From Henriciella aquimarina (lineage in GTDB: Bacteria; Pseudomonadota; Alphaproteobacteria; Caulobacterales; Hyphomonadaceae): a stretch of 44,813 nt of DNA. The position numbers and the translations under genes were made by a program. The stretch covers positions 1 to 44,813 of the forward strand of contig NZ_NCST01000068.1 in the NCBI RefSeq assembly GCF_002088975.1, written 5' to 3'. Shown one piece after another: positions 1-7,029 of this stretch (positions within the stretch are counted from its first letter, which is position 1; each line of letters opens with the position of its first letter). The notes beneath the pieces are model-generated. The model was not told the origin of the DNA. It saw only the letters and a list, made by a program, of their open reading frames with translations, and did no database searches.

Positions 1-8
1 CTCATCCT

Positions 9-32
9 TGTCTGTTTGAAGTGTGCGATAGA
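9..32 (+). promoter_or_regulatory. Half of a promoter completed only in the circular IS form
   Basis: If the right end (…AGTTG), the CT core and the left end (TGTCTG…) are joined in a circle, TTGCTT is created across the junction. It lies exactly 17 nt before GATAGA at 27-32. This would be a -35/-10 pair starting transcription near 38-40, where the first bridge-RNA stem begins. In the integrated copy the -35 position reads ATCCTT, which is poor. Junction promoters of this kind are known for IS110 elements; here it is inferred, and both boxes match the consensus only partly. Confidence 0.4.
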
Positions 33-37
33 GGGGT

Positions 38-174
38 GGCAGGCGAGACCCCGTTCTCATCCTTGATTTGACGGATCGTGGCTCAGCCAGGGGCTCGCCT
101 GCCGGGTACGACAGTTGTGTCGCCTGAACAGTTGCCAGGGGCGGTGACAGCCGACCCCGTATGACAAGGACAGG
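38..174 (+). ncRNA. Candidate bridge RNA of IS110 copy 1
   Basis: Two internal-loop hairpins are visible. The first has stem 38-52/90-103 (14 bp, one bulged A at 48); its loop carries CTCATCCT (56-63), identical to the left target flank, and GCTCAG (81-86), the reverse complement of the right target CTGAGC. The second is closed by CCTG/CAGG (123-126/171-174) with an inner hairpin 138-145/150-158 (bulged A154). Its left strand holds ACAGTTGC (128-135), matching the element's right end 1094-1101, and its right strand holds GACAAG (163-168), the reverse complement of CT+TGTC at the left end. A small CGACA/TGTCG hairpin (109-122) joins them. This is the target-loop/donor-loop layout known for IS621-type bridge RNAs. 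The exact 5' and 3' ends are inferred. Confidence 0.82.
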
Positions 175-183
175 ATTTTCTTC

Positions 184-1104
184 ATGTCACACCCTGCTCT
201 CGGCGTCGATATTTCCAAGACGCATCTCGATGTCTTCGATCCGCGTGACGGCTGCTTTCACCGGCTGTCCAATGATGCGGCAGGGCTCGATACCCTCTGT
301 CTGCTGGCTCCCCCATCCATCGTCTTCGAGGCCACAGGCCCTTATGGCGAAGCGCTCGAACGGGCGATGAGCCAGGCTGGCGTGCGGATGTACCGGGTCA
401 ACCCGCGCCAGGCGCGCGAGTTTGCCCGCGCCTCTGGCGTGCTGGCCAAGACAGACCGTGTCGATGCCCGGCTCCTGTCGGCCATGGCCGGCCAGATCAG
501 CCTGCCGGTGCACGTCCCACCCGCACCCGGCGTGCAGGTCCTGCGCGAGCTTCACGCCTACCGGCATGATCTTGTTGAAGCCCGAAAAGCCTGTCTCAAC
601 CAGCTCGAACGCTATCGCTGCGGCCCGCTGGTGCGGCGGCTGAAAGCCAGGATCGCAGGCCTGACCCGACAGATCGTCACCATGGACAAGGAGATCGCGG
701 TCCATATCGAGGCCGATGACACCCTGGCTGGCCGGGCCCGCCTCATCGCCAGCGAACCGGGCGTCGGACCGGTCACAACCGCAGCCCTGCTCGCCTTCCT
801 GCCAGAGCTCGGACACCTGGCCCGAAGACCCATCGCAGCCCTTGCAGGCCTTGCTCCCCATGCCCATGAAAGCGGAAGCTTCAGGGGAAAACGCCGGGTC
901 TGGGGCGGGCGCGCAAGGGTGCGCGAAGCACTCTACCTCGCCGCCCTCTCAGCCTCGCGCCATCACCCAAGGCTCAAGCAGACCTACTGCGCCATGCGAA
1001 CCGCTGGAAAACCTCCAAAGCTCGCCCTCATCGCTATCGCCAGAAAACTCCTCACAATCCTCAACGCAAAACTCAGAAAACATGACATCCAATACAGTTG
1101 CTGA
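184..1104 (+). CDS. IS110-family transposase (RNA-guided recombinase), copy 1
   Basis: A 306-residue transposase. The N-terminal RuvC-like DEDD domain shows D9 (GVDISK), E49 (FEATG) and D91/D94 (KTDRVDA). A central coiled region follows, then the C-terminal Transposase_20 domain (EPGVGPVTTAALLAF, about 191-205) with the conserved serine in HESGSF (S230). Members of this family recombine a circular donor with a target using a structured RNA from the same element. AGGA at 172-175 is the likely ribosome-binding site and overlaps the closing stem of the second RNA loop. The reading frame has no stop inside the element: the last codon TGC straddles the right junction and the stop TGA uses T of the CT core plus GA of the host repeat. 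It appears identical to copy 2, so both are probably intact and recent. Confidence 0.95.
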   Translation: MSHPALGVDISKTHLDVFDPRDGCFHRLSNDAAGLDTLCLLAPPSIVFEATGPYGEALERAMSQAGVRMYRVNPRQAREFARASGVLAKTDRVDARLLSAMAGQISLPVHVPPAPGVQVLRELHAYRHDLVEARKACLNQLERYRCGPLVRRLKARIAGLTRQIVTMDKEIAVHIEADDTLAGRARLIASEPGVGPVTTAALLAFLPELGHLARRPIAALAGLAPHAHESGSFRGKRRVWGGRARVREALYLAALSASRHHPRLKQTYCAMRTAGKPPKLALIAIARKLLTILNAKLRKHDIQYSC

Positions 1105-1162
1105 GCGATGTCGGAGGGTGAGGCCGTTCGCGTGACGGCAAGGGTCAGGCGAGGTGGGACAT

Positions 1163-1861
1163 CTACACCAAGTAATCCGCCCCTTCATTGCGGTCGGAGG
1201 CCTTGCGCCAGGCGAACCAGGAATAGGCCGCGCTGAACAGGGTGACGCTCATCACTACACCGACAAAGGCGAAGACCATCCAGATGCCGTCCAGGGTGAA
1301 GGCGGTCACGATGCCGATGAGGCCGGCAAGGATGTAGAGCGGGCCGGCCAGGCGGTGGGTCTTCTCCCAGGCATAGTCGCTGGTCAGCGTCCAGGGCGTG
1401 CGGATGCCGAGGAAGAAGCTCTTGCGCGTCTTGGGCAGGTAGTTGCCGATGACGATGAAGAGCAGGCCGCAGCCAGCCATGATGAAACGGACGAATTCGT
1501 TCGATGGATCGGCATTGGCGCCGCGCACCATCATGAGGGCGATACCGCCATGGACCGCGGCCAGCAGCACCATCACGCCCGCCCAGGTCGCCACATAGGC
1601 TTTACGCGAATGGCGCAGATTGCCCCGGAACGGATCGATCATGGGCGCGAGGCTCATGAGAGCTGCTGTGAACAGAGCGGTGCCGGGCACGATCAGAAGG
1701 CTGAGAAAGGCTTCACGGCGCGGGGCGAAGTCATCGGCCACGCCAGCGCTGTTCCAGTGGACCGGGATAGAGCCGTCGGGCAGGGCGCCCCAGGCCCACC
1801 AGAGGGTTCCGAGCATGAGCGCGATGGCGCCTGCCGACCAGATAAGTCCTGTACGGATCAT
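1163..1861 (-). CDS. SdpI/DUF1648 family membrane protein
   Basis: A 232-residue integral membrane protein with about six hydrophobic segments (near 5-25, 50-72, 88-110, 124-140, 170-190 and 193-213). The DUF1648 signature IPVHWNSAGVADDF lies near 32-45 and the SdpI signature (GNYLPKTRKSFF, LGIRTPW) near 139-157. In Bacillus, SdpI gives immunity to the SdpC toxin and sequesters the repressor SdpR; outside Firmicutes the role of the family is largely unknown. It overlaps the upstream ArsR-type gene by 4 bp (ATGA), so the two are translationally coupled. No toxin gene is visible here, so function as immunity is not supported by context; a membrane sensor for the repressor is as likely. Confidence 0.85.
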   Translation of the reverse strand: MIRTGLIWSAGAIALMLGTLWWAWGALPDGSIPVHWNSAGVADDFAPRREAFLSLLIVPGTALFTAALMSLAPMIDPFRGNLRHSRKAYVATWAGVMVLLAAVHGGIALMMVRGANADPSNEFVRFIMAGCGLLFIVIGNYLPKTRKSFFLGIRTPWTLTSDYAWEKTHRLAGPLYILAGLIGIVTAFTLDGIWMVFAFVGVVMSVTLFSAAYSWFAWRKASDRNEGADYLV

Positions 1862-2157
1862 TCCGCTGCCTCCTTGTAATCGTCATCGTCGCCATTGTCC
1901 TGGCCGATCAGGGCGAGGATCGAGGCGGCGGCGTCTTCCAGCACGCTGGTATTGGCGCGGTAGAGGATGCTGGTGCCCTGCCGCTCGGCGGTGATCATAT
2001 CGGCTTCCTTCAGGACGTTGAGATGCCGGCTGACCGTCGGCCAGCTCGCATCGAAAGCCTCGGCAAGTTCGCCGGAGGTCTTCGGGCCTTTCCTGAGCAG
2101 CGCCATGACCTGGCGGCGCAGCGGATGACCGAGTGCGCTGAAAACACTATTTGCCAT
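1858..2157 (-). CDS. ArsR/SmtB-family repressor, SdpR-like
   Basis: A 99-residue winged-helix regulator. Helix-turn-helix sequence GELAEAFDASWPTVSRHLNV spans about residues 29-48, preceded by SALGHPLRRQVMALL typical of ArsR proteins and followed by a wing region (AERQGTSILYRA). No metal-binding cysteine pair is present (there is no Cys at all), which fits SdpR-type autorepressors rather than metal sensors. It is first gene of a two-gene operon with the SdpI-like protein. The upstream region has a perfect palindrome TGCTAATTAGCA 3 bp before the start codon, arguing for autorepression. Confidence 0.88.
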   Translation of the reverse strand: MANSVFSALGHPLRRQVMALLRKGPKTSGELAEAFDASWPTVSRHLNVLKEADMITAERQGTSILYRANTSVLEDAAASILALIGQDNGDDDDYKEAAE

Positions 2158-2160
2158 TTT

Positions 2161-2202
2161 TGCTAATTAGCATGAATCAAAATTAGCGGTCAAGCTAATT
2201 AA
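2161..2202 (-). promoter_or_regulatory. Probable SdpR-like operator cluster
   Basis: A perfect 12-bp palindrome TGCTAATTAGCA (2161-2172) is followed by further copies of its half-site: AATTAGC at 2181-2187 and GCTAATTA at 2194-2201. The AT-rich block stands out in GC-rich surroundings and lies directly before the sdpR-like gene on the minus strand. Binding by that repressor is inferred. Confidence 0.6.
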
Positions 2203-2277
2203 GAATGTGCGGTTGATTGTGAAGGATCGTTTGCTACCTCGGCTGATAATCTGACCCCTCAAAAGAAGGAGAGACCG

Positions 2278-2706
2278 ATGGCGTTGCTCACCGGCTTCCT
2301 GCTCGTGGCGGTGCTCGGCATTGCCCACCATTTCGGAATTCTCTGTGTGCGCATGTGCATGCCGCGGCTGGATGGCCAGACCCATCGGACTGTGCTGACG
2401 GCCTTCCTTGGTTTGCTTGTGCTGCACACGGCTGAAATCGTCGCCTGGGCGGCCGTGTATGGCGTGATGCTGGAGGGCGCGTGGTTCGGCACCCTCAGCG
2501 GAGCCTATACCGGCTCCTTCGGTGACCTGATCTACTTCTCCGGCATGAACTTCGTCACGCTGGGCTTCACCCAGTTGAAGACCGATGGCGCCATCCGGAT
2601 CATCTCGATGATGCAGTCGCTGGGCGGCTTCATGATCCTGACCTGGTCGGCCACTTTCATCTATTCGGTCTGGCAGGATGCGGTGAAGAAACGCTCGCAG
2701 GAATAA
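2278..2706 (+). CDS. Small ion-channel-like membrane protein
   Basis: A 142-residue protein with three hydrophobic stretches (about 3-25, 38-62, 108-131). A pore-helix-like segment YFSGMNFVTLGFTQL (86-100) sits just before the last helix. Layout and position recall the pore module of two-TM potassium channels (Ion_trans_2), where the filter is T-x-G-[YF]-G. Here it reads TLGFTQ, so the second filter glycine is missing and potassium selectivity cannot be claimed. AAGGAGAG lies 4 bp before the ATG, a strong ribosome-binding site. It is divergent from the sdpRI pair, with the operator region between. Role unknown. Confidence 0.75.
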   Translation: MALLTGFLLVAVLGIAHHFGILCVRMCMPRLDGQTHRTVLTAFLGLLVLHTAEIVAWAAVYGVMLEGAWFGTLSGAYTGSFGDLIYFSGMNFVTLGFTQLKTDGAIRIISMMQSLGGFMILTWSATFIYSVWQDAVKKRSQE

Positions 2707-2739
2707 AAAAAGAGCGCCTCCCTTTCTAGAGAGGCGCTC
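2704..2739 (-). terminator. Intrinsic terminator between convergent genes
   Basis: A perfect 9-bp stem GAGCGCCTC/GAGGCGCTC (2712-2720/2731-2739) with a 10-nt loop. Read on the minus strand it is followed by a run of seven T (2705-2711), so it ends transcription from the PfpI-like gene. On the plus strand it may also stop readthrough from the channel-like gene but lacks a T-run. Confidence 0.85.
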
Positions 2740-2768
2740 CCGATCGGTCGTTTCGCGAGGGGATGAGA

Positions 2769-3344
2769 TTACGCTGCGACCGAATCCCTTTGACCGTCGT
2801 GCCTGCCCTCGCAGATTTCTTCCACGATCTTGCGGTTGAAGGCGGGCAGGTCGTCGGGATTGCGGGATGTCACGAGGCCTTCGTCGACGACGACCTGTTC
2901 GTCGGAGACGAGGGCGCCGGCATTCTTGAGATCCTGCTGGATCGCCTTGAAGCCGGTCATCTGACGGCCGCTGACGAGCCCTGCGGAAATCAGGACCTGC
3001 GGTCCGTGACAGATGGCAAAGACGGGTTTCTTCTGCTCGAAGAAGGCAGAGGCGAAATCGAGCGCCTTCTGCTCGACACGCAGGGCGTCCGGATTGAACA
3101 GGCCGCCGGGGATGAGCAGGGCGTCGAAGTCTTCAGCCTTCACCTCGTCCAGCGTTTTGTCGACCTTCACCTTGATGCCGTGCTCCCGGTGCTGGTTGGC
3201 CTGGATCTCGCCGGACTTGAGCGAGACGACGACGGTCTTCGCGCCGGCATTCTCCATCGCTTCCTTCGGGGAGGTCAGCTCGACCTCTTCGAACCCGTCG
3301 GTGGCGAGGATGGCGAGTGTCTTGCCTTCAGCTCTCTGGGTCAT
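2769..3344 (-). CDS. PfpI/DJ-1 family protein (YhbO/YraA-like)
   Basis: A 191-residue class I glutamine-amidotransferase-fold protein. The nucleophile elbow is AICHGPQ with C112 followed by H113, and the acid residue E20 sits in DGFEEVEL, both as in PfpI-type enzymes. Length matches the cytoplasmic subfamily (about 170-190). Family members have been reported as peptidases, chaperones or glyoxal/methylglyoxal-detoxifying deglycases, and the sequence alone does not settle which. AGGAGA precedes the ATG. No signal peptide. It is unrelated in subfamily to the exported DJ-1-like protein at 9617. Confidence 0.9.
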   Translation of the reverse strand: MTQRAEGKTLAILATDGFEEVELTSPKEAMENAGAKTVVVSLKSGEIQANQHREHGIKVKVDKTLDEVKAEDFDALLIPGGLFNPDALRVEQKALDFASAFFEQKKPVFAICHGPQVLISAGLVSGRQMTGFKAIQQDLKNAGALVSDEQVVVDEGLVTSRNPDDLPAFNRKIVEEICEGRHDGQRDSVAA

Positions 3345-3463
3345 GAAAATCTCCTTGTCGCATTCTGCGGGAAATGGCGGTCGCGTCTGGCAACCGATTT
3401 TCTTAACAACGACGGGAGAAGGCAGGCTGTTCCGGCCTGAAAACGTTTTAATTCAGGTGGGGC

Positions 3464-3928
3464 CTAATGCTCATGATGGCCGTGCTCCTCGATCTCGTGG
3501 GCGAGGCGGTCGACCGAGGCCATGTCATGCCGGTTGCTGGCATTGTTGGCGGCTTTCAGGAAGGCGCCCGGCCTGGCCATAGGCGGAAAACGGATCTCGC
3601 CTTCGCCGCGGCCCTCGATCTCGAGACTGCCGAATCCGAAGATGCGCCCGATAATGCCCTGGTCGAGGTCGGCGCCCTCGATGGAGGAGAGTGAGAGCTG
3701 GTCGACATGGGCTGACAGGATGCCCCGTTTCATCACGATGCGGCGGCTGGTGACGGCAAATTCCGTCGTTTTGAGCCGCAGCATCTCGTAGATGAAATAG
3801 ATGATGCCGATGATCAGGATGCCAAAGATGATCAGCGCCGCCCAGGCCCGGGCATACCAGAGCCAGTGAAACTCGCCCCAGTAGAGCACCTCCTCGTCTT
3901 CCGAGAGGTTCTTCTCGATATAGCGCAT
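3464..3928 (-). CDS. Bacterial PH-domain (bPH2) membrane protein
   Basis: A 154-residue protein starting MRYIEKNLSEDEEV, with a hydrophobic hairpin near residues 24-48 (LIIFGILIIGIIYFIYEML). After it comes the PH-like core containing TEFAVTSRRIVMKRGIL, SLSSIEGADLDQGIIGRIFG and a GSLEIEGRGEG strand. The C-terminus is His-rich. An upstream ATG at 3958 would add ten residues, but AGGGAG sits 9 bp before the ATG at 3926-3928, which also matches where the conserved region begins. The role of such two-TM plus PH proteins is generally unknown. It is divergent from typA. Confidence 0.85.
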   Translation of the reverse strand: MRYIEKNLSEDEEVLYWGEFHWLWYARAWAALIIFGILIIGIIYFIYEMLRLKTTEFAVTSRRIVMKRGILSAHVDQLSLSSIEGADLDQGIIGRIFGFGSLEIEGRGEGEIRFPPMARPGAFLKAANNASNRHDMASVDRLAHEIEEHGHHEH

Positions 3929-4074
3929 GCGCTGTCGCTCCCTGTCCGCGGCGAGCATAGTTAACGGCCATCTCCTCTAGGCCGTTCCGAGAACATGCGT
4001 GTCAAGCCTCGCTTTTGGGGCCAACCCCGTGTACAGGGGCGCCAAACACGCCTTTGCTGAAAGCTACCCCTCCC

Positions 4075-5907
4075 ATGACTGAGCCTACCGCGCTTCGCAA
4101 CATCGCGATCATCGCCCACGTTGACCATGGCAAGACCACGCTGGTCGACTGCCTGCTGAAACAGTCCGGCACCTTCCGCGAGAACGAGCAGACCGAAGAC
4201 CGGATGATGGACTCCAACGACCTGGAGCGGGAACGCGGCATCACCATTCTCGCCAAGACGACGTCGGTGGTCTGGGGCGATACGCGCATCAACATTGTCG
4301 ACACGCCCGGCCACGCCGATTTCGGCGGCGAGGTGGAGCGTATCCTGCACATGGTCGACGGGGCCATCGTGCTGGTCGATGCCGCCGAAGGCCCGATGCC
4401 GCAGACCAAGTTCGTGGTCGGCAAGGCGCTGAAGGTGGGCCTGCGCCCCATCGTGGCGGTCAACAAGATCGACAAGCCGGATTCCCGGCCCGACTATGTC
4501 ATCAACGAGGTGTTCGATCTGTTCGCCGATCTCGGTGCCGATGACGACCAGCTCGATTTTCCGATCCTCTACGGTTCGGCCAAGAATGGCTGGATGAGCC
4601 TCGACTATGAGAAGCCGGAAGAGGACATGTCCGCGCTCTTCGATCTCGTCACCCATCACGTGCCGGAGCCGAAGACCGAGGAAGGCCCGTTCCGCATGCT
4701 GGCCACCACCATTTCCGCCGACAACTTCCTCGGCCGCATCCTGACCGGGCGCGTCACCTCGGGCACGGTGAAGCCGAACCAGACGGTTAAGGTGCTCTCG
4801 CGCGACGGCGAACTGGTCGAGCAGGGGCGTGTCTCCAAGGTGCTGGCTTTCCGCGGCCTCGGGCGCGAGCCCATCGAGGAAGGCCATGCCGGCGACATCG
4901 TCTCGCTGGCCGGGCTTGCCAAGGCGAACGTGGCCGACACCTTCGTCGACCCGTCCGTCAACGAGCCGATCGAGGCCCAGCCCATCGATCCGCCGACGCT
5001 CTCCATGACCTTCCGCGTCAATGACAGCCCGCTCGCCGGCACCGAGGGCACGAAGGTCACCTCACGGATGATCTGGGACCGGCTGGTCAAAGAGGCCGAG
5101 GGCAATGTCGCGCTGAAGGTCGAGCGCTCGACCGAAGCCGAGGCCTTTACCGTCTCCGGCCGGGGCGAGCTGCAGCTGTCTGTCCTGATCGAGACCATGC
5201 GCCGCGAAGGCTTCGAACTCGGCGTGATGCGGCCCAAGGTCGTGATGAAGGAAGATCCGGATACGGGCGAGAAGCTCGAACCGGTCGAGGAAGTCGTCAT
5301 CGATGTCGATGACGAGCATACCGGTATCATCGTGCAGAAGCTCAATGAGCGCAAAGCCGACATGATGGAGATGAAGCCGTCTGGCGCGGGCCGGACACGG
5401 CTGGTCTTCCATGCGCCGACGCGCGGGCTGATCGGCTATCAGGGCGAGCTGCTCTCCGATACGCGCGGCACCGCCATCATGAACCGCGTCTTCCTTGAAT
5501 ACGCGCCGTACAAGGGCGCGATCAAGGGCCGTCACACCGGGGTGCTCGTCTCCATGGACCAGGGCGAGGCCGTCGCCTTCGCGCTGTTCAACCTGGAAGA
5601 CCGTGGCCCGATGATGATCCATCCGGGCGACAAGGTCTATCAGGGCATGATCATCGGCGAGCACACCCGCGACAATGACCTTGAGGTCAATGTCATGAAG
5701 GGCAAGAAGCTCACCAATGTCCGCGCCTCCGGCACCGATGAGGCCGTGCGCCTCACCCCGCCGCTGCAGATGACGCTGGAGCGCTCGCTGGCCTATATCG
5801 CCGAGGACGAGCTGGTCGAGGTGACGCCGAAATCCATCCGCCTGCGCAAGATCCACCTCGACCCGCATGAACGCAAGCGCGCCGCCAAGGCTGCCGCGAA
5901 CGCCTAG
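4075..5907 (+). CDS. typA: Ribosome-associated GTPase TypA/BipA
   Basis: A 610-residue translational GTPase. G1 is AHVDHGKTT, the effector-region G2 lies in ERERGITI, G3 is DTPGHADF and G4 is NKID. EF-G-like domain III/V motifs and the BipA C-terminal domain ([26 protein letters not shown]) follow. The length equals that of TypA proteins. BipA binds the 70S ribosome and helps 50S assembly and stress/cold adaptation. A frame extension back to 4015 exists, but the family starts close to the G1 region, so ATG at 4075 is chosen; no strong ribosome-binding site is visible. The stop overlaps the stop of the convergent SRPBCC gene. Confidence 0.97.
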   Translation: MTEPTALRNIAIIAHVDHGKTTLVDCLLKQSGTFRENEQTEDRMMDSNDLERERGITILAKTTSVVWGDTRINIVDTPGHADFGGEVERILHMVDGAIVLVDAAEGPMPQTKFVVGKALKVGLRPIVAVNKIDKPDSRPDYVINEVFDLFADLGADDDQLDFPILYGSAKNGWMSLDYEKPEEDMSALFDLVTHHVPEPKTEEGPFRMLATTISADNFLGRILTGRVTSGTVKPNQTVKVLSRDGELVEQGRVSKVLAFRGLGREPIEEGHAGDIVSLAGLAKANVADTFVDPSVNEPIEAQPIDPPTLSMTFRVNDSPLAGTEGTKVTSRMIWDRLVKEAEGNVALKVERSTEAEAFTVSGRGELQLSVLIETMRREGFELGVMRPKVVMKEDPDTGEKLEPVEEVVIDVDDEHTGIIVQKLNERKADMMEMKPSGAGRTRLVFHAPTRGLIGYQGELLSDTRGTAIMNRVFLEYAPYKGAIKGRHTGVLVSMDQGEAVAFALFNLEDRGPMMIHPGDKVYQGMIIGEHTRDNDLEVNVMKGKKLTNVRASGTDEAVRLTPPLQMTLERSLAYIAEDELVEVTPKSIRLRKIHLDPHERKRAAKAAANA

Positions 5908-6419
5908 TCTTCTGCGGCGGGGGCTGTCAGGCGTGTGATGGCTTCCTGCTTCACCGCGTCCACGGCCGGAGCGATCTGGTCAAGTGCGCTGGCCTGGGCG
6001 CCATTGGCGACTTCCTCGAAGGTGACGTGCGAGCCGTTGCCGTCGGGTTTGATCGTGATCGTCCAGATGACAGTCACGCCCATGCCCTGAAGCGGGCCGA
6101 ACGGGGCGTCGAGGCGCAGCATCTTGCCCTCCATCACGGTCAGAACCGTTCCGTGGGCGACCGAACTCCCTTCCCACGCTTCCTGCCACAGCCCGCCGGC
6201 CTGCGGGTCGAGCGAGAGATTGGCCGCATCGCCCGACCAGGTGTGATCGGGCGACCACCAGGTCTCCGGCTGGATCAGCCGCTCCCACATATCCTCCGGC
6301 GACAGCGTCGACATCGCTTCGTGCTTCAGCGTGTAGTGGCTTGGGCTGGCGGCGACGATCTCGGCGCCGGCCGGCAGGGCGAGCCCGCTCAGGGCAAGGC
6401 CGGTCAGGACAGGTTTCAT
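5904..6419 (-). CDS. Exported SRPBCC/START-like protein
   Basis: A 171-residue protein beginning MKPVLTGLALSGLALPAGA, a signal peptide, then a START-like fold. Markers are EAMSTLSPEDMWERLIQPETWW at the N-terminal side, a central GGLWQEAWEGSSVAHGTV, and a late strand VTVIWTITIKPDGNGSHVTFEEV. These resemble polyketide-cyclase/AHSA1-type ligand-binding proteins, here apparently periplasmic. A longer frame from 6509 lacks a signal peptide, whereas AGGAGGAGA lies just before 6419. Ligand unknown. The 3' end overlaps typA by 4 bp. Confidence 0.8.
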   Translation of the reverse strand: MKPVLTGLALSGLALPAGAEIVAASPSHYTLKHEAMSTLSPEDMWERLIQPETWWSPDHTWSGDAANLSLDPQAGGLWQEAWEGSSVAHGTVLTVMEGKMLRLDAPFGPLQGMGVTVIWTITIKPDGNGSHVTFEEVANGAQASALDQIAPAVDAVKQEAITRLTAPAAED

Positions 6420-6422
6420 GGC

Positions 6423-6448
6423 GTCTCCTCCTCCACGCTGGAGGAGAC
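6423..6448 (-). promoter_or_regulatory. Hairpin covering the ribosome-binding site of the SRPBCC gene
   Basis: GTCTCCTCC at 6423-6431 and GGAGGAGAC at 6440-6448 form a perfect 9-bp stem with an 8-nt loop. On the minus-strand mRNA the 3' arm is the purine-rich ribosome-binding site itself, ending 3 nt before the ATG, so folding would hide it. Translational control is inferred. Confidence 0.5.
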
Positions 6449-6570
6449 TATCCGCCGGGCTGCCGGCTTTGGCAAGCGCTCTGCCCGGGTGTGCCGGCCG
6501 GCGGGCCATTACCAGTCATACGTGCAATGACGGTATCGACGCCCCTGAAATTTGAGCTTAATCTTTTCTC

Positions 6571-7020
6571 ATGGAGCTGATGTCACACCGTGCTGCCGGC
6601 TGGCATATCCGACTGAGGACGACGTCGGATCATGCCGGTATCGAGGCGGTGTTCAAATCCTGCCTTGTCGAATTTCCCTGGCGCCGGCCTGAGACCGATG
6701 AAGTGCTGCGCCTGCGCCGCACGCTGAGCGGATGCGACTGTCTGGTCGCCCATGAGGCGCAGGCCGGGATCATCGGCTTCCTGACGCTCGAGCGTGAAAA
6801 GGCCTATGTCGCCCATCTCTTCGTGCATGATGACTGGCGTCTTTGCGGCGTCGCCAGCGGTCTCCTGGCCGTAGCGCGGGATCTTGCACGCGCCTCGCTG
6901 CAGCTCGATGTCGACGAGCAGAACCAGAAGGCGCTGAAGGCCTACAAGGCGATGGGCTGGACCGAGAAGGTCGGCGCCAACCCCGCGCGCGGGGGCCAGC
7001 GCCGCCTCTCTGGGCCTTAG
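6571..7020 (+). CDS. GNAT-family N-acetyltransferase
   Basis: A 149-residue acetyltransferase-like protein. The acetyl-CoA-binding region is LFVHDDWRLCGVASGLLAVA (about 79-98), where the usual R/Q-x-x-G-x-G/A loop reads WRLCGVA. It is followed by the C-terminal strand and helix LQLDVDEQNQKALKAYKAMGW typical of the fold. Substrate unknown. ATG at 6580 is an alternative start, with GGAG inside the first codons. Isolated gene, tandem to none. Confidence 0.85.
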   Translation: MELMSHRAAGWHIRLRTTSDHAGIEAVFKSCLVEFPWRRPETDEVLRLRRTLSGCDCLVAHEAQAGIIGFLTLEREKAYVAHLFVHDDWRLCGVASGLLAVARDLARASLQLDVDEQNQKALKAYKAMGWTEKVGANPARGGQRRLSGP

Positions 7021-7029
7021 CGGCGACGC

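Larger units (their letters stand above)
9..1100 (+). mobile_element. IS110-group insertion sequence, copy 1
   Basis: A 1092-bp element bounded by TGTCTG on the left and CAGTTG on the right, with a CT dinucleotide on each side (7-8 and 1101-1102). Boundaries come from comparing the two copies and the empty repeat at 19461-19494: the left flank CTCATC-CT and right flank CT-GAGCGA together rebuild an uninterrupted REP sequence. There are no terminal inverted repeats and no longer target duplication, as usual for IS110. The long non-coding left end (9-183) before a single DEDD transposase gene and the absence of any right non-coding end place it in the IS110 group, not IS1111. The CT could be assigned to either end. 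Confidence 0.9.

Noticed and set aside
111-117. Second ACAGTTG as the left donor guide
   Set aside because: It lies in the stem-loop 109-122 between the two guide loops, mostly in a paired arm; the copy at 128-135 is in the internal loop and matches one base longer.
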